From Streptomyces sp. PT12 (lineage in GTDB: Bacteria; Actinomycetota; Actinomycetes; Streptomycetales; Streptomycetaceae), in the NCBI RefSeq assembly GCF_003311645.1, contig NZ_QEST01000190.1:1-55227 (forward strand): a DNA stretch of 55,227 bases, written 5' to 3'. Shown here in pieces: positions 45,346 through 53,388 of this stretch. The notes below the pieces were generated by a model that worked only from the letters and a program-made list of their open reading frames with translations, was not told the origin of the DNA and ran no database searches. Within the stretch, counting starts at the first letter, position 1. Each line of letters opens with the position of its first letter. The position numbers were made by a program, and so were the translations under genes.

Positions 45346-46308
45346 TCAGGCGCCGTGGTCGTGCCCGTGCCCGTCCGTGGTCACCGTGAACTCCGCGGTG
45401 CGGACGACTCCTTCGTGCTGGAAGTCGAGAAAGAGGCGGTAGGTCCCGGCACTTGGCGCCCGCGTGTGGAACGTGATGTCCGGGCCGCCCGCCAACTCGC
45501 CCGGGTGGACGTGGAGATACGCGAGGTCACCCGAGCGCAGCACGACCAGGTGGCCATCGGCGCCGAGGTAGGGCTCGAGGTCGGTGACCGGCTGCCCGTC
45601 CCTGCTGATGGTCAGGGTCAGCTCGCTCTCCTCGCCCTCGTTCAACGCGCCGTCCAGGGTGACGGTGTATCCGTCGACGGTCGCGGTGCGCGCGGGCTCG
45701 GGCAGCGGCTCGGGGGCGTACTCCCCCGCGACGGCCACGTCGGCGCCCAGCGTCAGCCCGCCGTCCGCGTCGCCCGCGGGCACGAAGTCGGCGAAGACCC
45801 GGTAGGTGCCCCCGGCCTCGAACGTCAGCGGAACGCTCCAGGTGCCGTCGTCGCCGAGCGTCGGGTGGACATGCTGGAATCCCGAGAGGTCGCGGCGGAC
45901 CACGATCAGGTGCATGTCCTTCTCATGGCTCGTGTCGTACGCCGTCAGCGGCTCGCCTTCGGGGCCGAGGACGCGGAAGCGGAAGTCGGTCTCCTCGCCC
46001 GCGGGCAGCGCCTCGGTGGGCGGGGCCAGGGTGTAGCCGCGCTCGGAGACCTGGAGCCCGCCGGGGCCGTCGGCCACGGCCTGCTCGCCATGGCCGCCCC
46101 CGTGCCCGTCGTCGTGGCCCTCGTCGCCGCCCTCGTCGCCGCCCTCGTCATGGCCCTCGTCGGCCTCGGGCGCGTGGTCCGCGGCGTGGACGGCGGGCTC
46201 GGGCTCGCCCTCGGTCACCGGGTCGACGACGCGCCCGAGGCCGAACGCCGCGCCGAAGGCAAGCGCGATCCCGGCCCCGAAGGCACCCACTCTGGTCGCG
46301 GTGTTCAT
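45346..46308 (-). CDS. Exported His-rich, copper-type binding protein
   Basis: A 320-residue exported protein. An N-terminal hydrophobic segment (GAFGAGIALAFGAAFGLG) acts as signal or anchor. A linker rich in His, Asp and Glu follows (residues 40-75, GHDEGGDEGG and HDDGHGGGHG), then two related domains, each with a metal-site-like motif: KDMHLIVVRRDLSGFQHVHP and GHLVVLRSGDLAYLHVHP. A third His run (DGHGHDHGA) ends the protein. This composition and two CsoR-like operators in front of the gene suggest copper binding or buffering outside the membrane. It stands alone, with no copper ATPase or chaperone next to it. Confidence 0.8.
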   Translation of the reverse strand: MNTATRVGAFGAGIALAFGAAFGLGRVVDPVTEGEPEPAVHAADHAPEADEGHDEGGDEGGDEGHDDGHGGGHGEQAVADGPGGLQVSERGYTLAPPTEALPAGEETDFRFRVLGPEGEPLTAYDTSHEKDMHLIVVRRDLSGFQHVHPTLGDDGTWSVPLTFEAGGTYRVFADFVPAGDADGGLTLGADVAVAGEYAPEPLPEPARTATVDGYTVTLDGALNEGEESELTLTISRDGQPVTDLEPYLGADGHLVVLRSGDLAYLHVHPGELAGGPDITFHTRAPSAGTYRLFLDFQHEGVVRTAEFTVTTDGHGHDHGA

Positions 46309-46360
46309 GGCTGCCTCTCCCTCGTTCCATGGTCCATTCCGGGCGTTCTCCCAGCACCCA

Positions 46361-46377
46361 ATACCCCCCGAGGGTAT
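46361..46377. promoter_or_regulatory. CsoR-like operator 1
   Basis: ATACCCCCCGAGGGTAT is a 6-5-6 inverted repeat (ATACCC/GGGTAT) of the type bound by the copper sensor CsoR. It lies 53 bp upstream of the His-rich protein start and should overlap its promoter. Confidence 0.72.
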
Positions 46378-46394
46378 AAGTCAAGTCGAAACGC

Positions 46395-46411
46395 ATACCC
46401 CGGTCGGGTAT
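46395..46411. promoter_or_regulatory. CsoR-like operator 2
   Basis: ATACCCCGGTCGGGTAT has the same 6-5-6 layout as the first site. Its start is 34 bp further on, about three helical turns, so two repressor tetramers could bind on the same DNA face. It also lies 85 bp before the divergent ATPase remnant. Confidence 0.72.
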
Positions 46412-46495
46412 AGGCGTGGAGGGCGTCCGGGTCCCGTTAAGGCGGCGCATTGGGTAGCTTGGTGCGCCCATGCCCTGGGAGGGGGGACGGGCACA

Positions 46496-47625
46496 TTGGC
46501 GGAGCGGCGGCTGACACGGCAGGAGCTGATCCGGCGCCGGAGGCGCGGCGGATTCGTGGGGCGCCAGGGAGAGTTGGACGCGTTCCGGATCAATCTCGCG
46601 CGCGATCCCTCGGACCCCGGCTTCCAGTTCCTGTACCGCGTCAGGGGCAACGGCGGCGTCGGCAAGACCTGGCTGGTGCGGCAGCGGGAGCACATGGCCC
46701 GCGAACGCGGCGCCCTCACCGCCCTTGTGGCCGACGAGACGCGGGGCCCGATCGAGGCCATGGCGGCGATCAGCGACCAACTCAGGCGTGCGGGAAGCCC
46801 ATTGAGGGCGTTCGACAAACGGCTCGCCGAGTACAGGCAGCGGCTTCACGAGGCGGAACGCGGCCAGCCCGCCGAGCCACCGCCCGGCGACCCCGGCGCC
46901 GCGCCCTCACCGTCCGCGGGCAGCGTGGCCGCGGCCCAGGCAGCCCTGGTCGGCCTCGGCGCGCTCCCCGGGATCGGCGCGCTGGCCGGGGCGCTCGACC
47001 CCACGAGCGTGGCGCTTGGCACCGACCGGATGCGCTCCGCGCTCGCCGGGCGGCTGCGCGGGCACGACGACGTGCGGCTCGTGCTCGACCCGCTCGCCGC
47101 GCTGCCCCCCCGTCTTCCTGGCCGACTCGCGGCCGTCGCCCGCGAACACGGCCTGCTCGTCCTCGTCTTCGACGTCTACGAGCGCGTCGGCCCGACGCTC
47201 GACGCGTGGCTGCGCACGGTCGTCTGCGAGGAGACCCTGGGCACCCTCGAGCCCAATGTCGCGGTGGTCATCTCCGGGCAGGGCAGGCCCGACAGCGGCC
47301 ACTGGCGCGACTGGGCGGACCTGGCGACCGAGGTCCCGCTCGACGTCTTCACCGACGAGGAGGCCCGCGCGCTGCTCACCGCGCGCGGCGTGACCGACGA
47401 GCCCACGGTGGAGCTGATCCCGCGGCTCTCCGGGCGCCTGCCCGTGCTGCTCGACATGCTCGCCCAGCCCCGCCCCTCGTCGCCCGGCGAGGTCGCCGAC
47501 CCGACCGAGACGGCCGTGGGGCGTTTCCTCACGTGGGTCACCGACCCCGACCGCCGCGCGGCGGCCCTCGACTGCGCGCTGCCGCTCCAGCTCGACGAGG
47601 ATGTCTACCGCGCCGTGGCCAGCGC
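46496..47625 (+). pseudogene. P-loop ATPase, 3' end lost
   Basis: The first about 375 codons of an STAND/AAA-type ATP-binding protein. The N-terminus has FVGRQGELDAFRINLARDP, a P-loop in RVRGNGGVGKTWLVRQ, then a Pro/Ala linker and further ATPase-type segments (LLVLVFDVYERVG, VAVVISGQGRPD). The protein-like sequence stops near DEDVYRAVASAAP; beyond about 47625 the frame runs antisense through a luciferase-like gene fragment. Full-length relatives continue with a helical or TPR-type effector part, absent here. TTG at 46496 is the likely start, with GGAGGGGGG before it. It is probably non-functional. Confidence 0.75.
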
Positions 47626-48060
47626 CGCGCCGCCCGCGCGGCACCCCCGCCGCCATGAGCTCCTCGTCCAGGCCGAACGCCGTCTCCGGCGTGCCGCCCC
47701 CGCCCTGCCCGAGGCCCGCGTCGAGGCGGCCTCGCGAGAGCCGGTCCAGCGTGGCCAGGCGTCTGGCCAGCACGATCGGCGGCTGGAAGATCGCGTTGAC
47801 GACCGCCGTGAGGAGCCGCACGCGCAACGTGTGCGCCGCCGCCCACGTCAGCACCTCAAGCGGCTCCCACACGTGCGAGCCGGGCGGCCCCGGCCCGATC
47901 GCCCGGCCGGAACGCGCGGGCAGCGACAGCCGCTCGGTCACCGACACACTGTGGAACCCTGCCTCTTCAACGGCCGCCGCGACCGTCACCCCCCCTCGGG
48001 ACCCGCGTCGGGCCCGAAGGTGGGAAGCTCGAAGCCGATGCGTGGAACGCTCATGCCCAT
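47622..48060 (-). pseudogene. LLM-class F420-dependent oxidoreductase fragment
   Basis: The N-terminal third of a luciferase-like monooxygenase-family oxidoreductase. The start reads MSVPRIGFELPTFGPDAG, then EEAGFHSVSVTERLSLP, WEPLEVLTWAAAHTLRVRLL and RRLATLDRLSRGRLDAGLGQG, ending near ELMAAGVPRGRRGA. Two lesions are visible: a run of seven G (minus strand, at 47989-47995) puts the start out of frame with the rest, needing one more G; and the gene is cut at about 47622, where the convergent ATPase remnant begins. Confidence 0.78.
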
Positions 48061-48084
48061 GGGGACCGGGCGCGCGCCCTCAAC

Positions 48085-48903
48085 TCATCGGTCCCCCGGC
48101 ACCCCGGCGAGGAAGTCGAGCACCAGCGGCGTCGCCACATCCGCGAACTCCTCGAAGTACGCGTGCCGCGCCCCGGGGATCAACTCAAGGCGCGCGCCCG
48201 GGATTCGACCGGCGAGCAGCGGCGCGTTGGCCGTCGGGTTGAGCAGGTCGTCCGTGCCGTGCACGACGAGCGTCGGCGCGGCGATCGACGGCAGGACGTC
48301 CCACGCGTCGTGCCGGTTGCTCGCGGCCAGGTGGCGGCGGCGGGCGAACGGTGGCATCCCCGGGTCACCGACCGTGGTGAAGGGGCCCCGGTGCGACGCC
48401 AGCCACTCCGGCGTGTACATGAGTGAGAGAAGCGCGTTCAACGCCGCCCGCGGGTCCGCCGCGCCGAGCGACGCCCCGACGTCGTCACCGCGCTTCACCG
48501 CGTGGCGGCCACCCGGCGACGTGCAGCCGAGCACGAGGCCGCGCACCCGCTCCCGATGCCGCGCGGCCAGCCACTGCGCGATGCGCCCGCCCATCGACGT
48601 GCCGTAGACATGGGCCCGTTCAACGCCGACGGCATCGAGCACCGCGAGCGCGTCATCGGCCATCTCCTCGGTGCGGTAGAGCCGATCGGGCTTGTCGCTC
48701 GCCCCGGTCCCCCGGTGGTCCATGGTGATGGTGCGGTGCGCGCCCTCGAACCCGGCCCGCACCGGATCCCACCACCTGTGGCTGTTGGACTGCCCGCTCA
48801 GCAGCAGCAACGGCGGTCCCTCGCCCGCCACTTGATACGCGATACGGGTCCCGTCCGGCGCGATGGCGAACGCGGAGGGGCGGGCGTCGAAGAGCTGAGG
48901 CAC
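48085..48903 (-). CDS. Alpha/beta hydrolase
   Basis: A cytosolic alpha/beta-fold hydrolase of about 272 residues. The oxyanion region is PPLLLLSGQSNSHRWW, the strand-4 loop TMDHRGTGASDKP, the nucleophile Ser in VYGTSMGGRIAQW, the acid Asp in LVVHGTDDLLNPTANA and the His in PGARHAYFEEF, so the triad is complete. The pattern resembles 3-oxoadipate enol-lactonase and related esterases, but the substrate is not predictable. The GTG at 48903 is my choice; 48921 is possible. It lies upstream of the broken LLM gene on the same strand and may once have been part of an operon with it. Confidence 0.85.
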   Translation of the reverse strand: MPQLFDARPSAFAIAPDGTRIAYQVAGEGPPLLLLSGQSNSHRWWDPVRAGFEGAHRTITMDHRGTGASDKPDRLYRTEEMADDALAVLDAVGVERAHVYGTSMGGRIAQWLAARHRERVRGLVLGCTSPGGRHAVKRGDDVGASLGAADPRAALNALLSLMYTPEWLASHRGPFTTVGDPGMPPFARRRHLAASNRHDAWDVLPSIAAPTLVVHGTDDLLNPTANAPLLAGRIPGARLELIPGARHAYFEEFADVATPLVLDFLAGVPGDR

Positions 48904-48921
48904 ACCTCGACCCTGCCACAC

Positions 48922-49255
48922 CGCCGAGCGGCCACCGAAACGACCGGGTGGTCAACGTGCCGAGCGCCCGCCGACACGAGCCCCGCCGGACGCGGTGCGT
49001 TGGCTCTTGCCTTCGGCCGGAGTCCCGCTCTTTTGAGGTGCCGTGGGGGCGGCTGCCGAGGGCTGCTGCTGCGGGGCGCCCTGTGAGGCGGCTGCCGAGG
49101 GTCCGGTGGTTTGTGCCGTCGGCCGGAACCCCCTCCCCCGTAGGTGCCGATCTTTGACCCGCACCGCCCCACACCCGGCACTCGGCCGACGGCGAACGGG
49201 AGGACGTCAAGACCGTAGCCCCCCGCCAAGCCGCCCGCAGAGCAGCAACAACCCC
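48922..49255. other. Intergenic region with short repeats
   Basis: About 330 bp without a supported gene. It contains repeated fragments such as GGCGGCTGCCGAGGG (twice, near 49050 and 49090) and the related TTCGGCCGGA and GTCGGCCGGA (near 49013 and 49121), each followed by a short pyrimidine stretch. They may be a diverged tandem duplication of about 40-110 bp. No promoter or operator is obvious. Confidence 0.4.
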
Positions 49256-50647
49256 CTACGCCCGCCCGAACATTCGCGCGCCCGGCACCGAATCCCCCAC
49301 CCCCGTGAAGTAGTCCGTGAACGCCCGGACGAACTCCTCCTCCGTGATCCGCCCATCGCCGTCCACATCCAACTCGCGGAAGCCATCGTTGAGTTCGGCC
49401 GGGTCCACCCGCGTTCCGCCGAAGAGGGCGCGGTATTCGTCCGCGCACAGGTGGCCGCCGCCGTCCGCGTCCGCCGCGCGGAACATCGCGCGCACGGCCA
49501 CGTGCAGCCCCTTGGTGAGATATTCGGGGTCGCGGCCGACCCCGGCCAGCGTGGCGGCCACGAACTCCGCGCGGGTGACGCGCCCGTCGCCGTCGGCGTC
49601 CATCGTGGCGCTCATCTGCCGCCACCACGTGTCGAACGCCGCATGGACTTCGCCCTCGCGCTCGGCGCTCAACTCCAGTGGCCAGCACACGTTATGGGCC
49701 ATCGCCCGCAGGTCGGCGACGCCGATGCGCCCGTCGCCCGTCTGGTCGAGGACCTGCCGGAAGAACGCGTCGAGCCGCGCGGGGCGCGTGTCGCGCGCGC
49801 GGGCGCGGGCGTGGGCGCGGCGGTGACGGGGCGCGCGGGCGGCGGCGGGGCCGTCGGCGCCCGGGGGAACGCGGTAACGCCACCGGTCAGGCAGCCGCGT
49901 CATCACGTGCCGCGCGCCCCGGTGAACCGCCCACGACAGCGCGGCGGCGCGGCGGCCACGCCTGATCCCAAAGCGTTCGCGGAAGGCGGGCGGCAGATCC
50001 GCGACGGTCAGCGTGGCCACCGTCGACGCGGTGAGCGCGCGCAGCACCGGCCACGCGGGCCCGAGGCGCCCGAGCCGACCGGGGCGCGGCGCCTCGCGCA
50101 GGATGCCGTACAGCAGGTGGCGGACCTCGGGCCCGTCCTCGAGGCGTTCGCGGATGGTGCGCTCGACATACCCGGGGACATCGCCCGCGGTCGGCGGCCA
50201 CAGCTCGTCGGGCAGCCCGAACTCGGCGACCGTGGCCCGGAACTCCCGGTAGAGCGCGTCGAGTTCGGCGGGGGTGAACGGCCTGCCCGACAGCTGGCGC
50301 AGCGCGGTCAACGCCTCGTACAGCGTCACGAGCACCCACACCCGCACCTCGGGCTCCTCCGCCGAGTAGGCGCGGCCCGAGGCGTCGGTGCCGTGGATGC
50401 GCCGGTGCGCGCGGTCGAGGCGCGCGACCTCGCGCCGCAACGAGTCCAGGTCCGCGAAGAAGAGCCGCCGCCCGCTGTCCATCGTGTGCTGGACGCGGCG
50501 CCACGGGTGGGCGCGATAGGTGGACCAGTCGCTCATGCCCGCGGCGACGGCGGGGTGCGCGACCTGGAGCACGAGCAGCCGCCAGGCGACCAGCGCGATG
50601 CGCCGCTCGCCAAGGGTGCGCCGCAGCAATGAATCGGGATAGGTCAT
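49256..50647 (-). CDS. MpaB-like oxygenase fused to EF-hand domain
   Basis: A 463-residue protein of two parts. Residues 1-250 match the MpaB/DUF2236 oxygenase family (LVLQVAHPAVAAGMSDW, RVQHTMDSGRRLFFADL, DRAHRRIHGTDASGRAYSA, VWVLVTLYEALTAL), whose members bind haem. After an Arg/Ala-rich linker, residues 290-460 form four EF-hands with loops DQTGDGRIGVADL, DADGDGRVTRAEF, DADGGGHLCADEY and DVDGDGRITEEEF, similar to calerythrin-type calcium proteins. The fusion suggests calcium control of a haem oxygenase. The ATG at 50647 has GGGAGG upstream. A longer frame to 51166 runs through unrelated sequence. Confidence 0.85.
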   Translation of the reverse strand: MTYPDSLLRRTLGERRIALVAWRLLVLQVAHPAVAAGMSDWSTYRAHPWRRVQHTMDSGRRLFFADLDSLRREVARLDRAHRRIHGTDASGRAYSAEEPEVRVWVLVTLYEALTALRQLSGRPFTPAELDALYREFRATVAEFGLPDELWPPTAGDVPGYVERTIRERLEDGPEVRHLLYGILREAPRPGRLGRLGPAWPVLRALTASTVATLTVADLPPAFRERFGIRRGRRAAALSWAVHRGARHVMTRLPDRWRYRVPPGADGPAAARAPRHRRAHARARARDTRPARLDAFFRQVLDQTGDGRIGVADLRAMAHNVCWPLELSAEREGEVHAAFDTWWRQMSATMDADGDGRVTRAEFVAATLAGVGRDPEYLTKGLHVAVRAMFRAADADGGGHLCADEYRALFGGTRVDPAELNDGFRELDVDGDGRITEEEFVRAFTDYFTGVGDSVPGARMFGRA

Positions 50648-50753
50648 CAACGCCTCCCATGGTGTGGCCGCGGCCAAGAGAAGGATTCGCGGCGCGCAGC
50701 CACACCCAACCGCGCCACCGAAGGGCGGGGCGCGCGTTCGCCGCCAAACCACT

Positions 50754-50767
50754 CGTTCGAGCGAACG
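50754..50767. promoter_or_regulatory. Palindrome upstream of the MpaB-like gene
   Basis: CGTTCGAGCGAACG is a near-perfect palindrome (6-bp arms, 2-base centre) about 107 bp before the MpaB-like start, in a stretch with no gene. It could be a dimeric operator. Nothing in the sequence identifies the protein that binds it. Confidence 0.35.
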
Positions 50768-50908
50768 GCCTTGTGAGGCCCGGGCGTTGGGCCTGGAACG
50801 CGCCACGCCCCGAGGTTGGGAATCCCCGGGAGCGGGATAACGCCCCATGCGGGCCGCGCCGTTCCGGGGAGCACCGCCACCGACCGAGAGGACTTCCCCT
50901 GTGAAGGG

Positions 50909-51136
50909 GCCGGGTCGAGGCCGGGGCGGACGCCGCCGTCCTCCTCGCACGCGCGCAGCAGGGTGCCCACGGCGGCGGTGAGTTGGGCGTAGGTCTCGTT
51001 CACCGCGTCGCGGGCGGCCGCGGCGGTGAACGCCTCGCCGAGGCCGCGCTTGAGGCGGACGTAGGTGGCGAGCGTCAGGAACCACGCGCGGAACGCGTCG
51101 AGCGGGGCGCGCGTCGCCAGCAGGTCGGGGGCCCCT
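50909..51136 (-). pseudogene. Internal fragment of a TetR-family regulator
   Basis: About 76 residues match the C-terminal ligand domain of a common actinomycete TetR subgroup: APDLLATRAPLDAFRAWFLT, then VRLKRGLGEAFTAAAARDAV, NETYAQLTAAVGTLLRACEE and DGGVRPGLDPA. The N-terminal helix-turn-helix and the last helices are both absent; the frame continues on both sides into unrelated sequence. It lies divergent to the secreted lipase gene and next to operator-like repeats, as expected for the former local repressor. Confidence 0.7.
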
Positions 51137-51178
51137 ACTCCGGGGCGCCGACCGCCAGGGCGCCACGCCCAGCTCGAC

Positions 51179-51210
51179 GTTACCGCTCCGTAACTTACCG
51201 GCGGGTTACC
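51179..51210. promoter_or_regulatory. Operator-like inverted repeats before the lipase
   Basis: GTTAC-N6-GTAAC (51179-51194) is a perfect inverted repeat and is followed directly by TTACCGGCGGGTTACC (51195-51210), an imperfect one. Together they give repeated TTAC/GTAA half-sites between the TetR remnant and the lipase start, typical of TetR-controlled promoters. Confidence 0.5.
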
Positions 51211-51271
51211 CCCGCGTCGCCCCGGTGCTTCACTGCCATCAACCTGGCAACGGCGCGAGGAAGGTCCCCCC

Positions 51272-52618
51272 ATGTCGCCCTCATCCGGCCCGCGTTCGAC
51301 GTTCACCCGCCTCCTGGCCACCGCCGTGGGGCTCGGCACGGCCCTGGCGCTCCTCCCCGCGTCCGCGACCGCGGCCCCGTCCGCCGTCCCGTCCGCGGCC
51401 CCGACCGCCGTCCCGTCCGCCGTCCCGGAGTTCTACGATCCCCCCGCCCAACTGCCCGACGCCGACGGCGCGTTGATCCGCACCGAGCCGCTGGCGCTCG
51501 GCGTGCGCCTGCCGGGGCCCGGGGGCCCGCTGCCCGGCACGGCCACCCGGCTCATGTACCGGTCGACCGACGCGGGCGGGCAGCCGATCGCGGTGACCGG
51601 CGCCTACATCGAGCCCGCCGCGGACTGGGCGCACGGCGGCCCGCGCCCGCTGGTGGCCCTCGCGCCCGGCACCATGGGGCAGGGCGACCAGTGCGCGGCG
51701 TCGCTCGCCCTCGAGACCCCGCTCGGCATCGACCTGGGTGGCGGCTCCCTCTCCGTCGGCTACGAGAACCTGGCCATCTACCGCTTCCTGGCGCGGGGCG
51801 TCGCGGTCGTGGTCACCGACTACGCGGGCCTTGGCACCACGGACCGCGTACACACCTATGTCAACCGCGTGGACGAGGGCCACGCCCTGCTCGACGCCGC
51901 CCGCGCGGCCCGCGCGCTCGACGGGACGTCGCTGACGGCCGACTCGCCGGTCGGCCTGTACGGCTACAGCCAGGGCGGCGGCGCCACCGCGGCCGCCGCC
52001 GAGCTGGGGGCCGTCCACGCGCCCGAACTCCCCCTGGTGGGCAGCTATGTGGGCGCGCCACCCGCCGATCTGACCGAGGTCATCGAGGGCATCGACGGCA
52101 GCGCGCTCGCCGGGGCGATCGGCTGGACGATCAACGGCGCGGCCCACACCGATCCAGGGCTCGGCGCCGTCATCGACGAACACCTCAACGACGAGGGGCG
52201 GGAGGCGTTGAACGGCACGGCCACGATGTGCGTCGGCGACGCGATCCTGCGCCACGCGTTCGCGGACACGCGGGACTGGACGGCGACCGGGCGGTCCGTC
52301 GGCGAGATCGTCGCCGCCGAGCCCGAGGTGCGGGCGTTCCTCGACGAGCAGCGCGTCGGCGAGCGCGTTCCGACGGGCCCGGTGCGGGTGGCGACGGGCG
52401 TCAGGGACGACATCGTGCCGCACGCCCAGGCCCGCCAACTCGCCGCGGACTGGTGCGCTTCGGGGGCGGACGTCACCTATGCGCCGATCCACCTGCCTGG
52501 CCTCGGCGACGGCACGCTGCTCAACCACCTCGTGCCGCTCATCACCGACCAGGGCGCGGCGATCTCATGGCTGACCGACCGCTTCAACGGCGAGGGCACC
52601 CAGGGGAGTTGCCCCTGA
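51272..52618 (+). CDS. Secretory lipase
   Basis: A 448-residue exported lipase. A signal peptide (MSPSSGPRSTFTRLLATAV, then LGTALALLPASATAAPS) is followed by a Pro/Ala/Ser repeat and the catalytic domain. The nucleophile lies in GLYGYSQGGGATA, the acid in VRDDIVPHAQARQL and the His in GTLLNHLVPLI. Cysteines in GDQCAASL, TMCVGDA, DWCASGA and the C-terminal QGSCP could pair outside the cell. The layout fits the secretory lipase (LIP) family acting on extracellular acylglycerols or esters. The ATG has GAGGAAGG upstream. It is likely controlled through the operator at 51179-51210, whose local TetR regulator is broken. Confidence 0.9.
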   Translation: MSPSSGPRSTFTRLLATAVGLGTALALLPASATAAPSAVPSAAPTAVPSAVPEFYDPPAQLPDADGALIRTEPLALGVRLPGPGGPLPGTATRLMYRSTDAGGQPIAVTGAYIEPAADWAHGGPRPLVALAPGTMGQGDQCAASLALETPLGIDLGGGSLSVGYENLAIYRFLARGVAVVVTDYAGLGTTDRVHTYVNRVDEGHALLDAARAARALDGTSLTADSPVGLYGYSQGGGATAAAAELGAVHAPELPLVGSYVGAPPADLTEVIEGIDGSALAGAIGWTINGAAHTDPGLGAVIDEHLNDEGREALNGTATMCVGDAILRHAFADTRDWTATGRSVGEIVAAEPEVRAFLDEQRVGERVPTGPVRVATGVRDDIVPHAQARQLAADWCASGADVTYAPIHLPGLGDGTLLNHLVPLITDQGAAISWLTDRFNGEGTQGSCP

Positions 52619-52701
52619 GGCCCGCGCGGCGGGCCCACGGGAAGCCGTGGCGGGCCGACGGGGAGCCGTGGCGGGCCCACAGCCGTGCCAGAATCGGCCG
52701 C

Positions 52702-53388
52702 GTGCACGCGCCGCCCGAAGCCCCCTGGCCCGTCCGGGCGTTGGGGAGGCTCAACGCCGCCTATCCGTGGAGCCACAACCACCACTACCACCGCTGGATC
52801 ATGCGCCAGGTCCCACGGCGGTTCGGGCGCGCGCTCGATGTGGGCTGCGGCAGCGGGGAGTTGGTGCGGCTGCTGGCCACGCGGGCCGCGCTGGCCCGGG
52901 GCATCGACGCCGACCCGCGCATCGTGGAACACGCGCGCGAGGCGACCGAGGACCGGGCGAACGTCGAGTACGCCGTCGGTGACGCGCTCGGGGATCCCGC
53001 GGCCAAGGGGCCCTGGGATGTGATCACTTCGGTGGCCGTGCTCCACCATCTGCCGCTCACCGAGGCGTTGGAGCACCTGAAGGCCCAACTCGCCCCCGGA
53101 GGCACGCTGATCGTGGTCGGCTGCCACGTCCCCGCCACCCCCGTCGACCACCTGCTCGGCGCCGTCGCCGTCCCGCTCAACCCGCTCATCGGCGTGGCGC
53201 GCAACCGGGGGCGGCGGCCAGGGCGCGCGCCCGTCGCCATGAGCGCACCGACCGTGCCGCCCACCATGACGTTCCACGAGATCGCCTACGAGGCGCGACG
53301 CGTGCTGCCGGGGGCCGGGCCGCGGCGCCGGGTGTTCTGGCGGCACACCCTGGTGTGGCGGCGGCCCGACGGCGGAGCGCCCCGTTAG
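52702..53388 (+). CDS. SAM-dependent methyltransferase
   Basis: A 228-residue class I methyltransferase. Motif I is ALDVGCGSGELVRLL, with ARGIDADPRIVEHARE, VEYAVGDALG, WDVITSVAVLHHLPL and LAPGGTLIVVGCH following. The HNHHYHRWIMRQVP segment before motif I and the C-terminal RRRVFWRHTLVWRRP are typical of UbiE/Methyltransf_11-like actinomycete proteins of unknown substrate. I chose the GTG at 52702, which begins VHAPPEAPWPV; upstream sequence is the tandem-repeated spacer after the lipase. It ends overlapping the convergent aldo/keto reductase stop by 4 bases. Confidence 0.88.
   Translation: MHAPPEAPWPVRALGRLNAAYPWSHNHHYHRWIMRQVPRRFGRALDVGCGSGELVRLLATRAALARGIDADPRIVEHAREATEDRANVEYAVGDALGDPAAKGPWDVITSVAVLHHLPLTEALEHLKAQLAPGGTLIVVGCHVPATPVDHLLGAVAVPLNPLIGVARNRGRRPGRAPVAMSAPTVPPTMTFHEIAYEARRVLPGAGPRRRVFWRHTLVWRRPDGGAPR

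Noticed and set aside
50648-51339. Longer genes upstream of the MpaB-like protein (frames to 51166 and 51339)
   Set aside because: Only the short TetR segment is protein-like. The rest is low-complexity sequence without motifs, so the MpaB-like gene starts at 50647 and the TetR part is a remnant.
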